The translations under genes were made by a program, and so were the position numbers. A DNA stretch of 64,000 bases from Lactarius indigo (Eukaryota > Basidiomycota > Agaricomycetes > Russulales > Russulaceae): positions 1-64,000 of the forward strand of contig JAFKAC010000149.1 in NCBI GenBank assembly GCA_025766275.1. The letters are read 5' to 3'. Positions 42,922-54,553 of this stretch are shown piece by piece; position 1 is the stretch's first letter, and each line of letters opens with the position of its first letter. Below the pieces are notes generated by a model. That model saw nothing but the letters and a program-made list of their open reading frames with translations, did no database searches and was not told where the DNA came from.

Positions 42922-44851
42922 ATGTATATGCGTTTCGACTTGACTCCTGGTGTTGCTCTGTGTGTCTCTGGTGCGTGCGATTACTTCTATCAAATGCCAA
43001 GATGCATAGCGGTGCTTGAGCGCATTGCAGGCTATCAACTTGCAAACTATCTGCGTGCTATTGGGGATGATCCAGACTCTTCTCGGCCTAGGGCATCACC
43101 TGTGCGCGAGCGTCAAGTTTCTCGGGAACTGGCACACAGACAGGTCTTATACTTCTGTTTGCTATATTTTCTTGTGGATTGACCAGATCTCGGCCCTCTA
43201 GTTGGCACCGAATGCCTTGCAGGACGGTGACGTGACTCCGGGTCAGCCTTCTCTTGGGGAACCCAGCGGCAGTACTTCCACCACTGGCAACGGACCAGCT
43301 AATTCGGAAACTCGTGGCGACTCACATAATGACTCGGATACTGGGGACTTCTCTGGTGCTAACCCAGACTCTGACGCTATTGGGGATCAGGCCGAGCAAC
43401 GAGACCATATACAACCAGAACCTCTCCGAGTCGAGGAAGAGAGCGAAGAAGAAGATCAAGCAAATGTTATACATCTTCCAGACCTGCAGACGACTCAGCG
43501 ATTTATTCAGCTGCTTGGGGCTGCTACTCTGGAGAAATCCGGCATGCAACCTGATGACATCACAAGTTTGTGGGATCCTGCCCCAGTCGATCTCGAAGAG
43601 CTGTCCCCTCTCTTGAGAAGTTTGCGGCACTTTATCAACAATGCTGGTTCATCTAGAGCTCACTATGACAACATTCGCGAAATTGAGCTGCTTGATAACC
43701 CAGCAGGAGTATTTCTGTCATTCGATCAAGCAAAGCGCCGTCTCCGCTGGCTATCTGGGGTTGTGCCACTGGAACACGACATGTGCATCAAATCATGCAT
43801 TGCATACACTGGGCCTTATGATGAACTTGACGCGTGTCCGCGTTGTGGTACATCTCGCTATGTCCTAGGTACTACAGACCCTCGTAAACGTTTTGCGACG
43901 ATACCCATTGGGCTGATAATACAGGCCTTTTATGGCTCTCCTGACATAGCTGAGAAGATGCATTACCTGGAGGAACGTCTCGCTGCAAACATTGCTTACG
44001 CAGAGCGTAATGGGGGCCGACTCGATAAATTCGACGACACGTCTTGCGGCAAGGACCTACTTGATGCCTGGAAATCTGGGTCTTTTCGAAAATCTGATGT
44101 AGCTTTGCAGCTCTCTATAGACGGTGCGCAGCTTCGTCCCGACCGGCCCTCTGAGGCGTGGGTATTCGTCTGGATAATCCACAATCTCCCACCTGAGATT
44201 CGTTACAAGAAAAAGTTTGTCATTCCTGGCGCCATCGTCCCTGGGCCAAACAAGCCAGGGGATATTGATTCGTTTCTGTTCCCATCACTCTTCCATGTGG
44301 CTGCACTTCAGCGCGAGGGTCTCAAGGTCTATGATGCTTTCCTGGAAGCTCACGTCGCTCGCTCTGTACCTAGTATTATCTTCGGGACAGCTGATAGCGT
44401 TGACAGTGCTGCTATGACTGGAATGGTTGGGCATAGCGGGAAATATGGTTGTCGCCTGTATTGCAATATGCCCGGTCGGCGTCGCTCGCGCGATGGTCAT
44501 TATTATCCCGCTATGACCCAAGTTAGGTACCCACACGATTATGACGTTGCTGGGTGTACCCATTCTGATGTGGGCGTCGACGATCTGGGCCTCTATCGCA
44601 GCGAACTCCCTCAAAAGTACACCAGAAATCTAAGGTACTTGCTTTCAGCTACTGCTCGACTGGAATACCAGACTCGTCGCCTTGAAGTCGGTCTTTGCAA
44701 GCAGACCCTATTTAGCGGTCTCCCCCATCAGCCGCTTCCTATTCCGAGCATATTTACTATGGATATTATGCACCTGACCACACTGAACGATCCCGATTTA
44801 CTTTTGAAGCTTTTCACCGGTAAACTCAACGTCTTTGCACCAGACGATAGG
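42922..44851 (+). pseudogene. Plavaka-type DDE transposase gene, 5' part
   Basis: The first 60% of a transposase of the basidiomycete Plavaka group (CACTA-like DNA transposons). Exon 1 runs from ATG 42922 to 43143; a likely intron spans 43144-43201 (GT...AG, phase 0); exon 2 is open to the insertion. Exon 2 starts with an acidic disordered region, then LEHDMCIKSCIAYTGPYDEL with a CPRCG pair, the block LQLSIDGAQL (near 44103-44135, probable catalytic Asp), FVIPGAIVPGPNKPGDIDSF, IIFGTADSV, a Cys/His-rich GHSGKYGCRLYC and FTMDIMHLTTLNDPDLLLKL. The frame stops after DDR at the LTR of element D. Terminal inverted repeats not identified. Confidence 0.82.
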
Positions 44852-45094
44852 TGTTACGGTTCCGAGGGACCGTACGTTCACTAAGTCACGTGGAGCTGAG
44901 CTCAACGCAGTCGGAGAGTCGGGACTTATGTATCTGAACACAAGTTGAGTTTCGGGGATACCTTGGCTCAACTCAAAGAGTATCGCAAGGGAGAGGGGGA
45001 TGTTCGCGGGGTTCTGAAGACAAGACAAGTCGACTCGGATTCAAGAACTAAGAGTAGACAGGGAATTCCGTGCTACTCTGTGCTACGCTTTATA
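44852..45094 (-). repeat. 3' LTR of element D, outer part
   Basis: TGTTACGGTTCCGAGG ... CTTTATA, matching 60896-61138. Broken at TTATA by solo LTR G4 and continued at 54363. Confidence 0.93.
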
Positions 45095-45593
45095 TGATGA
45101 ACAGACACATAAGAACTATACTCACAGTGGACTGATAGTACTGTGGTGAGATATAGAGGGTGACTGGAAGCAGCACAGGGGTGTCAAGCAGAGTGAAGCA
45201 AAGTGGAAGTCTGGCACACAAGCAGTGAGAACTGATATTGTTACATTGGAGGAAAGGAGGCTTACCTGGCACACAAGCAGTGAGAACTGATGTGGACCAG
45301 GAGCGTACATGGTACTCTACTTATACTCCTACAGAGGGTGACAGTAGTACAAGATAAGTAACGCTAGTCACAGAATACAAAGGTGCTATTGTTCTACAAA
45401 GGGACAAAAGAGTGGACACTTTGAGAACAAGGGAGAGGAGAACAAGAAGAGTCCAGAACTAGATGATATCATACTGACATCATAATAAAGATAATACTAA
45501 GTAAAGAACAAAGGAAAGTACAAAGGCGTTATACAACGCAGAGTCCGGATGTATGATGTCATAGAAGTACAGTGATGTCATAGATGACGCAAT

Positions 45594-46104
45594 TGTAACG
45601 TCGTCACGACGTTAGCTCGACTTGAGCTCTATAGAGGCGGTAACAACTTAGCGGATGCTCTGAAGACACAGAGGTCCAGGCGCGACGGATGTCTTAAAGA
45701 CACGAAGGTCCAGGCGTAGGTAATGGTGAACACTTGAAGGTGCACTACTCAAGGGAGAGAGAGACGGTGAAAGAGAACGTGATAGATAGAAAGGGAAGAA
45801 ACCAGTGACGATTCAAGAAGACCAAGATGGCGTATCTTGGTCTTCACAAGACAGTTTAAATACATATTGTAGTAGGCTTTCAAGCGCTACTATGAGTCAC
45901 TGTAGGTAGCGTCCAACGTATCGCAGAAACATCTCAAACACTAATACTACTAGTACCTGTACTAGTATCGAGTCATTCAGGCACCGCTCAGTCAGCTATC
46001 AGTTGTATCGCCTATTGCACTACCGTATCACCGTAAGCAAGTCCGCAACTAATCTACCTTACCGCCGTAGTTGCAACCGGTACAGTAAGGGTCGAAACGT
46101 AACA
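45594..46104 (-). repeat. 3' LTR of element C
   Basis: 511 bp, TGTAACGTCGTCACGACG ... GTCGAAACGTAACA. The next bases on the minus strand are AGAAGGGGAGGTGA, the polypurine tract (46105-46120). Confidence 0.95.
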
Positions 46105-46135
46105 TCACCTCCCCTTCTAGCGTGAGACCCCTGGC

Positions 46136-47404
46136 TCACCGAAAGTCGCGGGCCGGCCAATCGCGCTGTTCATCGGCAATACGCTCTAGCGCGGTGGCGC
46201 GTTCCAAGCGGTAGATCGCGTCGCGCCGATCGTCTTGTGCACACTCGATCATTGCGCGCAGTTGACTCACTCTTGCCCGAAGTCGATCCAGCTCGTAGCT
46301 GGCCGCGCGGAAGCGCGTGACCTCCGCGGTGAGCGACTCATCGTTGATGCGATTGAGTGCGCGGTTGGTGATCTTGTCCGCCTCAAAGACGACGAGGTCT
46401 TCGTGCGGGTATGTGGGGCGGAGCGCCGCGGATACGTGAGGTTCAGCGTAAAGGGGCTTACCGTAAACGTGCGGTGAGCCCGGTATAACTCCTAATATGA
46501 GGGGGTCCGCCCCTCCGATGATCTGGACGTGCGACGCATCCCTTTCTACTCCGTCTGGCCCGGTGATGGGGTATCGAATGTGATGGGGTCGTCGGTTCGC
46601 CCGGAACCCTTCAGGCGCAATGACATGCGCGGGGTCCTCGGCGGCGGTGAACGGATGGTGATCGGCGGCACCAGGCACGCGCACACGTCCTCGATACATG
46701 GGGGACCCGTCGGAGTAGACGAGCCAGGGTGTGATGAGGGGATTATCAGGGTCGCGTTTCGTTCGAAGGAAGGTGTGTCTCGCCGGGTAATAATCTTCGT
46801 CGTCATGGCCAGCCTCAGCTGCCGCCATCAGCTGTCGCCGCTCGCGCATCTCCCTCAGTCGGGCCGCTGCTGAGTCCAGCTGCTCCTTCTGCCATGCTGC
46901 TGCTACCTTCTTCCAGCCCTCCAACTCGTATTCCATCAGCGCTTGAACGCTGGTCGTTGCTCGGGAAAACTCCGCGAACGCCGATGAGGTCGTCGCTTGG
47001 GGGGATAGCGGCGATGGGTTCGCGCTCGCCGCGATCGTTTCGGAAGACGTGGACGACGGCTCGGTCGTCGTCAGGGGTGGTCGTTGGATCTGGGAATCTA
47101 GCGGCGACGTTGATCCATTCTTGTGCGGTGATGGGCCCCTCTGCTGGTGTAATAGGAGTCCATGGCGTGAGCTGAGTGTTGGGAACCTCGGTGTCGCTGT
47201 CCTCAGCCAAGAGGGCGCGGGCGTCTTCTGCGAGGGAGTCGAGGAGCTGCGCTTGTGTGACATGTCGTAGTGGGGAAGTGGGCATGAGAGTAATGGCTGA
47301 GCGAAGGAAGAGGGGATGACTGTCCTCTGTCCGAGCGACTCCCACTTTATCTCTTCTACCGTGGGTTTGCGCTTCCTGATACAGGCGAAGTGCCTCCGGC
47401 GCAA
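46136..47404 (-). pseudogene. Pol C-terminal extension of element C
   Basis: The frame lies one base off the integrase frame; the switch falls near 46970, so one indel separates them. Blocks: MEYELEGWKKVAAAWQKEQL, DDEDYYPARHTFL, a ~100-residue region with APEGFRANRRPHH, HVQIIGGADPLILG and GKPLYAEPHV (near 46440-46475), SLTAEVTRFRAA (near 46312-46345), then a coiled coil to AIYRLERATALERI. No Cys knuckles. Close homologue in B; more distant in A, D and K. The part of this frame above ~46990 overlaps the integrase frame and is probably not used. Confidence 0.8.
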
Positions 47405-50400
47405 AAACGTCGTCTTTGTTGACCCACTGGTTCTCCGAGTCTGGGTACCCCTTCCATTTGATCAAGTATTGAAGGCGCCTCCCTCTGCCGAAATGCCGAG
47501 TGTCTAGAATGGCTTCGACTTCATACTCCTCTTCTCCATCTATCAGTTCGGGCGGTGGTCGTGTGAAGTTTTCTCCGTGCAAGGAAGTTTGCTTGTACGG
47601 TGTGAGAAGATCGATGTGAAACACTGGATGGATGCTCCACTGCGTGGGAAGTTCCAATCGATAGTTGTAAGGGGACATCACCTGTACCACCCGAAAGGGT
47701 CCGTGGCGTCGCGCCGCTAATTTCGCTGTGGGCTGATTGGTTCGAAGATGTTTGCCCTCAAGCCATACGAGGTCGTTGATGCTGAACTTGGGCGTATCTT
47801 TGTTGCGCACCCATGACTCTTGCGCCCTCTTTATAAGTCGTTGGGCGTCGTTTCTAGCTTCTTTTAGCTGTGTCAGCCGCGCGGTCGCGAGGGGAATAGG
47901 AGATGGCTTATCCGTCCAGTCTGCTTGTGGGTTATACCCCATCAGAAGTTGGAACGGCGACTCTTTAGTGTGTTCATGTGGCCAGTTGTTGTGCACAAAT
48001 TCGGCGATTGGTAGGTAAGCTTCCCAGTTGTCTTGCCGCTCATTTACCCAGAAGCGTAGGTACTGTTCCAGCCACTGGTTAGTTCGCTCGGACTGTCCAT
48101 CAGTACGTGGGTGATATGCGGTTGATATATTCTGTTGAATCCCCAGAATGCGGCATACTTCTCTGGTAAACTTGGATGTGAAGCGTGGGTCGCGGTCGCT
48201 TATTATCTTGCGCGGCAGTCCGAAGCGTTTGAACACTTGGGCGACATACAGAGTCGCCGTTTCTTCTGCGGTGATTTCTTCTCGACATGGGATAAAGATG
48301 GAAGCCTTGCTGCAGTCGTGGTCTGTGACAGTTAGTATACTATCATACCCCTTGGAAACGGGGAGTTTGGTGATGAAGTCCACCGCCACCGTGTGGAACG
48401 GCATGGCTTCCAGTATTGGCGTGATGGGATGCAGCGCGGCTCGTATGGGCCTCGTGTTGACTTTATTCCTTTGGCATTCTGCGCAGCCTTGCACGTATTC
48501 AGTATACGTCTCTTCGGAGTCGCGGCCACCAGTAGTGTCTCTCCAGGATGCGTTGAGTTTTCGCAATTCCCGGATGGCCATGTATTGGCAAGTCGTGATG
48601 GTCGTGTATTAGCACTCGTTGAGTCGACGCTGGTCCTGTGATTACGAACCTGCCGTCCTTGTACCATTCTCCCTGTATTTTCTTAAGGCGATAAGGGTCG
48701 ACCCATATCTTGATCACCTCTTCGTCTTGTTGGTGGCGTGGTTGTAGTAGGTTTGGGTTGGCGATAAAGGTGCGCGCGGTGTTAAGGGTTCGTACAAAGA
48801 TTTCCGGGGGTAGGACCACTACTTCGCTGTTGTCCTCGACGCCTTGGTCGTAATCCGGTCGTCTTGACAGTGCATCTGCCCGTCCGTTGTTTTTTCCCTT
48901 AATGTGATGAATCTCGAAGTCGTATTCAGAAAGCTCGAGTACTTCCCTGGCAACTCGCCTGCTGATCTTCTGTGGCGACTTCCAGTACTGTAGGTTTAGA
49001 TGGTCCGAATAGATTTTAATCTTGGGGGGGGCACCTGCGAGAAGTGGTCGCCAGTTCCGTAGGGCCTTGACTATCGCGAGCAGCTCTAGGTCATAGATGT
49101 CGTAGTTTCTTTCGGCTTCGGAAAGCGTTGCCGAGTAGTAACCTATGGGATGTCGCTTGCCGTCAGATTTCCTTTGCAGTAATACGGCTCCCACCGCATA
49201 GCCCGAAGCGTCTACTTCCAATTCGAATGGATCTTGAAGGATGGGGTGTGCCAGCACCGGTTCCTCCGTTACGAGTCGTTTTAGGGTGTTGAACGCCTTT
49301 TCCTCTTCTTCAGTCCATCGCCATTCTTCGTCTTTCCAGTGTTAGTTTAGTGAGTGGCTTAGCGTGAGTTGCGAAACCGCGGATAAAGAGTCTGTAAAAG
49401 TTACAGAAGCCGAGAAAAGAACAGACGTCTTTGACTTTTGTTGGTGTTGGCCAGTCCTTGATGCCTTGAACTTTTACCGGGTCCATTCGGGTCACCCCCC
49501 TTTCAAGGATTACCCCCAGGTAATCCATCCGCGGTTGGTGGAATAGGCACTTCTCGAGTTTGAAGTAGAGGTCGTGTTCCTCCGCAACGCGCAAAACATC
49601 GCGGACGGCGTCTACATGGGCCGCTAGATCGTGATCAAAGTGAGTAGCGATGCCAATATCGTCCATGTAGACGCGTATGGTAGTGCCCAGCCGTTCGTGC
49701 TTTGCTATGGTGTCGCAATAGATGTGGTTCATCATGGCTTGGAAGGTGGCGGGGGAGTTAGTGAGCCCGAAGAACATGACTGTGGGTTCGAAGAGGCCGA
49801 ATTTAGTTTTGAACGCTGCCTTTTCCTGGTCGCCGTCGCGAATTCGTATGTTGTTGTAGCCCCATCGGATGTCGAGTTTCGTATAGATGTGGGCATTGCT
49901 GAGGTCAAGGATGAGGTCTTGTATTAACGGTAGCGGATATTGATTTCGAATGGTGTGGGAGTTGATGACCCGGTAGTCCTGTACCGGGCGTAGTTTTCCG
50001 TCCTTCTTTTTAATGAAGAAGAAGGAGGACGCGTACGGGGAGATAGAGGGGCGCAAATACCCTTGCTTCAGTTTCTCCTCGAGAAACTCTTTGAGTTCGC
50101 CTTCTTCTTTTTGGGTCATAGGGTAGATCTTGCAGTCGATGGCGGCCGGCGCGGATGGTTTGAAGTCTATTGCATGATCCCACGGCCTCGCCGGGGGAAA
50201 GCTGGTGCGAGGCTTGCTCGTTGAAAAGTCTGGTAAACATTGCGTATTCCTGCGGGAGCACTGCTGCCGTTTGTTGTTGTTTTGCTTGTATGGCCAACTC
50301 CGTCGAGGTAGTGGCTCTAGCGAACGTTTCTTCTTCCAGTTCCCGTACAATGTCTTCTTTTTCGGCCGCAATGAGGGCTCGAATGGTCGTTGTTGATAGT

Positions 50401-50879
50401 AGTGCTTCGGTAGTTGCTAACATTATTGGCTGCATGTCGGGATGTATGGTGGCAGTGGCCCAGCTGATTGTTGGTTCGAACGCGCTTAGCCATGGATAGC
50501 CCAGCACCATGTCTTCGCTTCCAAGGTCGGTGATTAGGAAGGTCATTTGCTTTATCTGTCCCCGTGTTTTCACCTCTAGGTTAACATAATGAGTGATTAA
50601 CCCAGCTTTATTTTCTGTGTTGTCTATATTCCATATCTTGCGCGGCGTACTCAGCGGCTGTGTCTGGATGCCAGCTCGTTTCGCCAAGCTGGGTCGGATG
50701 AAGTTGTCGGTTGCGCCAGAGTCGACCAGCGCATTTGTTTCAGTCGTTTGGTAATTCGTACGGACAGTTACTGGAATTCGCATGGATCGGTAGCGCATTG
50801 TCACAATTACAGAATTACATTGAAGAGCCCTCACCCAGACTGACGGGTTCAGGCGTCCCGAAAACCCTCTTTTCCCCAT
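46970..50879 (-). pseudogene. Pol of element C: protease, RT, RNase H, integrase, chromodomain
   Basis: After the frameshift: GFSGRLNPSVWVRA, protease DSGATDNF (near 50710-50740), RT with VQDYRVINSHT, TKLDIRWGYNNI and YMDD (49657-49672), RNase H (LEVDASGYAVGAVLLQRK), integrase zinc region (GHPGIAKTQR ... CAECQRNK), core ([31 protein letters not shown]) and chromodomain EYEVEAILDT ... YLIKWKGYPDSENQW (near 47420-47560), then an AEGPITAQE motif. Single-base indels near 50205, 49330 and 48515; no nonsense codons. Best-preserved Pol in the window. Confidence 0.93.
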
Positions 50880-52414
50880 AGATCTTGGAGTATAAGATCT
50901 TTTACTTCATCCGTACTGTTGGCCACCTGTGTGAGCCATTCCTTGGCTTGTTCCCCCGCTGTTTTTGTGCTCGCCGCATTGATTTGGGGTGCGGGCGTTA
51001 CGCTTGGTGCTGGTGACATATACCCGGGCAGCGACGGCGCATACTGCGACTGGTGCGTATTGTGAGACGGGTCCTTGAGGATATCCCGTAGTTTCGGTCA
51101 TGCGGCTACTGGATGGGGCAGTCTGCCACTGTTGCTGCATACGCGGATATAGACAATTTCGTGAGAGGTGGCCGGGAGCGTGGCAGTTATAGCAAAGGAC
51201 GTTCCTTAAGTCTCTCCGAGATCCTCCTCTCCCTCGTCCTCTAGCTCCCGGTCCTCCTCTCGGCGGGAACGGTGGTGTAGTCCAGTCGCGGTGTGGCAGT
51301 TTGTTGAAATCGATGTCTTCGGACCCTGCAAGCCTCACCTTTGCACGGTCAGCCGAGGTGTCCATTGCCCACGGGTTAGTTTGTGGCAGATTCTGTGGGA
51401 GTGTCCATCCTGCATTGCCGCCTTGCTTCTTTGGTTGCGTTGTCGTATTTTTGTATTCATTGAGTCGCGCTTTAAGGTGGATGTAGTTCTTCTGCCGCTT
51501 GAGGACGGCCCTTTTCCAGTCGTCGAACGTGACGGGGTCGTCGAACTGGAACGCGTTCTTGAACAGTTCCTTGGGCAGACCCGACGTGAAGAGGTCGATG
51601 GTTTGGGGTTCATTGAGGCGATAGTGAGCTTTTCGTGCGAGCTGTTCGAAGTCATTGACGTACTTGTCAATGTCTTCTCCCGTCATTTTGTAACCTTTCC
51701 GTAGTATTGCTTGGGCTTGTTCCCTTTCGAGCGTGTTTTCGAACCTCTGGCTGAATCCATCGGCTACGGCGTTCCATAAGTCGCGAGTGTAGGGACTTAT
51801 CCCTCGTTGTATCTGCCTGTTGAGCCAGTTCAGGAAGGATAGGACCCATTCGCTGACTGCTCCGCCTTTGATGTAGGAAAGAAACAGAAGGCATCTTCTG
51901 TAGTCGTTGCGCATGATAGGGGCATCCAAATTCATGCCCCAATAGACATGCCACTGCGTTAGGAATTGATCTACTTTGAGTCTGTCTCCGTCAAAAATGG
52001 AAGGTGGCTCGCCGGTTAGTTTTTCGTTATGATGTCCTCCTCCTCCGGCGTCTCCACCACCTCCCCCTCCTCCGCCATTGCCCCCTCCACCTCCTGGTGG
52101 TCCCCTGGGTGGCATTATTGGTGGTTCGGTTCTTCGTAGATCAAACGGAATACCCCCTCCTGGTGGCGGTGGCGGGTCTCCGTCCAGGTCCTCCTATTCC
52201 TGGTGGGAGGTCTAGTGCGGGCTGTCGTCCAGGATGGGGGGTCTCCTCGATCTGACCCTATTGCCCGGAAGATGGCTGCGTCATCCGCAGTCATTCGTAC
52301 ACCGGTTTCGGGGTTAATGGGCATGAGGATTTCTCGTGCTTCTTCTCGTATCGCGCGCGCTTCTTCAATTGCGACCTCTTCCATTGCTCTTGTTATTGTC
52401 GCCATAATGGCTGG
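50849..52414 (-). pseudogene. Gag of element C, main part
   Basis: Continues 53192-53700 across solo LTR L: IMATITRAMEEVAIEEARA ... MPINPETGVRMTADDAAIFR, then a Gly-rich linker with one frame break near 52200, capsid region (FLTQWHVYWGMNLD, FLSYIKGGAVSEWV) and CCHC CYNCHAPGHLSRNC (near 51160-51205). It ends WGKEGFRDA with TGA at 50849-50851. A frame break near 51080 precedes the last segment. Confidence 0.85.
50861..50867 (-). promoter_or_regulatory. Candidate -1 frameshift heptamer GGGTTTT (element C)
   Basis: The minus strand reads GAG GGT TTT CGG GAC GCC TGA in gag. A slip at G GGT TTT enters the pol frame (GGG TTT TCG GGA), which is open into protease with no stop. Confidence 0.8.
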
Positions 52415-53191
52415 TGTCACGGACGCTCTATTTTCGCCTTATTTTTCTGTATTTTTATGGATTTATTTGGTGGAGATATGAGACTCCAACGTTGCGTTCA
52501 AACATCCAAGTCCTTATCATTAGATATGATAAGATGGTTAGTCACGTGATGCCAACATGTGCACCCACAAGCACGTGACCCTGGGATAGTAACTTCCTTA
52601 TAGGATGTTACCTCTTTAGGTCACTTTCCTCATTCGTATAAGTAGTTTCTCATTGGACGATAAGCAGGGAAGGTTCTAGACAGTTCTAGACTACGTTGTC
52701 ATAGGGTTGTGACTCATAGATAAGGACACGTCATTGTTCTGTCAGCGTTAATGACTATGCATCAGTCAGCACAATAGATAACGCTATTATTAGACACGAC
52801 GCGTCAGCGCCTGACTCATTACTATTACACATACCTTTAGTAACAAGGTTCCGTAGTAATTCGAACTCAGCCGCAGCATAGTATATAAACCCTCATGTAG
52901 CGTCCTGAGTGGAACCAACTTGTCCTCTTGGTTCTCCACTCAGGTGCGCATTTCTTTGTACTTCCCTCTCTCTTCACCAATGTTAACTTGTCCTCTTGGT
53001 TCTCCACTCAGCGTGCCACAGCGTGATCACCTTGCCTTTGGACTTGCATAAAGTCCTCAAGTGTGCATACTCTCCGTTGTGACTGTACGTTCGGCGCGTG
53101 ACTTGTCTCCGTGCTAGGCTTGGGTGTGCTACCTGTTCAGTTCGCTTACCTCATCTTGGTCTAGTTGTACGCGATAAGTCATACCGCTACA
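52415..53191 (+). mobile_element. Solo LTR L inside element C gag
   Basis: 777 bp, TGTCACGGACGC ... CATACCGCTACA, with exact GCTGG duplications (52410-52414, 53192-53196). TATATAAA at 52882. A 27-bp repeat at 52917-52943 is followed by GTGCGC and recurs at 52985-53011 ending in AG, a 68-nt intron-like span. Copy 1 also forms a hairpin with CTGAGTGG just upstream. Confidence 0.9.
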
Positions 53192-53700
53192 GCTGGTGAT
53201 CGGATGTGAATTGGCTCTGGTTCGGTAATGTGTGCGGACTCAGCTCGTTCAATGAGGAGATCTTGTATTGCTCCTCCGCTAGTTTCTGTTTGATTTGGCT
53301 CTTGTCCTTCACTCTCGTCTTGGCTTTGTTCCTCTTCTTCTGATATCACTTCTCCAGTAGAGTGTTCTCGTACTTGCCCGTCGATGGGGCCCCAATTTGC
53401 TCGGCTGTTGAGTTCTCGGGCGTCGATATCGCGCTGATATCTCGGTCCTGCTGGTCGTATGACGTCCCACTGGGACTCTATGGGATTCCACGTAACCTCC
53501 GTCCAACACAAGTGGTCGAAGTTGAACTCAACTGGTCGGAACCTACTAGGTCCGTTGAACTCCACAAAATATCCGGTTTCTTCTTGTCTTTCCCTCCAGC
53601 TAGCGGCTTGTAGAAAGCGCGTGGGGACGTTACGTTCTCCTCTTCTTGGGAGTGAATATGGACGGAAGCTCGTCCACTGATCTCTTGTTGTTACGGCCAC
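53192..53700 (-). pseudogene. Gag of element C, N-terminal part
   Basis: Starts at the conserved GTGGC (53700) only 19 nt inside the LTR, reading VAVTTRDQWTSFRPY, then RNVPTRFLQAASWRER and FRPVEFNFDHLCWTEVTWNP, like Gag of B. An in-frame TAA lies in the priming site six codons upstream, so no ATG-initiated extension is possible without splicing. Split from the rest by solo LTR L. Confidence 0.85.
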
Positions 53701-53706
53701 GGTGGG

Positions 53707-53954
53707 ATCTTGGTCTTAATGTAACGTCGTCACGACGTTAGCTCGACTTGAGCTCTATAGAGGCGGTAACAACTTAGCGGATGCTCTGAAGACACAGAGG
53801 TCCAGGCGCGACGGATGTCTTAAAGACACGAAGGTCCAGGCGTAGGTAATGGTGAACACTTGAAGGTGCACTACTCAAGGGAGAGAGAGACGGTGAAAGA
53901 GAACGTGATAGATAGAAAGGGAAGAAACCAGTGACGATTCAAGAAGACCAAGAT
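53707..53954 (-). promoter_or_regulatory. Self-priming pair of element C
   Basis: The minus strand just inside the 5' LTR reads TTAAGACCAAGAT (53719-53707). Its complement ATCTTGGTCTT lies at 53954-53944 in the LTR, about 34 nt after a TATTTAAA box (near 53988). 11/11 match. Confidence 0.8.
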
Positions 53955-54231
53955 GGCGTATCTTGGTCTTCACAAGACAGTTTAAATACATATTGTAGTA
54001 GGCTTTCAAGCGCTACTATGAGTCACTGTAGGTAGCGTCCAACGTATCGCAGAAACATCTCAAACACTAATACTACTAGTACCTGTACTAGTATCGAGTC
54101 ATTCAGGCACTGCTCAGTCAGCTATCAGTCGTATCGCCTATTGCACTACCGTATCACCGTAAGCAAGTCCGCAACTAATCTACCTTACCGCCGTAGTTGC
54201 AACCGGTACAGTAAGGGTCGAAACAGTAACA
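53720..54231 (-). repeat. 5' LTR of element C
   Basis: 512 bp, TGTAACGTCGTCACGACG ... GTCGAAACAGTAACA. Confidence 0.95.
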
Positions 54232-54362
54232 CAATGGTAAGTCCAGATTGTACAGATCAAACAGTATCTAATCTACAAGTCCTGTATGTCTAATCTAAAG
54301 CAGTCCATGCTGCAAGTCCGGTCCGTACGAGCCACTAAGTGCGCAAGGGTCACTTATCAACA

Positions 54363-54553
54363 TTATACTCGTACAAACTGGTGTTTATCAGGACTGTTTT
54401 CTTAGGCCACGTCACAGAGGCTGACGCGTCGTACTACGTGTCAAATGGCACCATAAGGCGTGCTTGTTGCCATACCAGAACTTCTACAAAACTTTCAGGG
54501 TCGTAAGTGAGACCGCGCGTGACGTGACGTCACGATGTCACGTGATCGTGACA
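54363..54553 (-). repeat. 3' LTR of element D, inner part
   Basis: Continues 44852-45094 after the G4/C insertion and ends GATCGTGACA at 54553, next to TAACCCCCC. The extension frame of D runs into it, ending at 54530. Confidence 0.92.

Larger units (their letters stand above)
45594..54231 (-). mobile_element. Ty3/gypsy chromovirus element C, young and full length
   Basis: 8.6 kb. LTRs 45594-46104 and 53720-54231 differ at only about three positions. Flanks share CAAT (GCAAT left, CAATG right). Order from the right: 5' LTR, self-priming site, gag (split by solo LTR L), -1 heptamer, protease, RT, RNase H, integrase, chromodomain, extension, polypurine run, 3' LTR. Defects seen are single-base indels (near 46970, 48515, 49330, 50205 and 52200), not stops, so some could be assembly errors. 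It is one of the innermost layers of the Plavaka nest. Confidence 0.94.
45095..54362 (-). mobile_element. Solo LTR G4, split by element C
   Basis: Reverse-oriented G LTR: TGATGAACAG at 45095 to CTTATCAACA at 54362, flanked by exact TTATA duplications (45090-45094, 54363-54367). Without C (45594-54231) it is about 625 bp, a solo LTR. On the minus strand the repeat cassette has copy 1 next to GTAAGC (donor at 45265) and copy 2 ending at 45211, a 55-nt intron-like span. Confidence 0.92.

Noticed and set aside
42847..43182. Zinc-finger N-terminal domain for the Plavaka protein
   Set aside because: Only three cysteines are present in the exon and they do not form a CCHH or CCCC pattern. I keep it as a plain N-terminal exon.
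46990..47404. Dual coding in two frames at the end of integrase and start of the extension of C
   Set aside because: The integrase frame matches B up to the GPIT motif and the extension frame matches B from MEYELEGW on. A single indel near 46970 explains the overlap.
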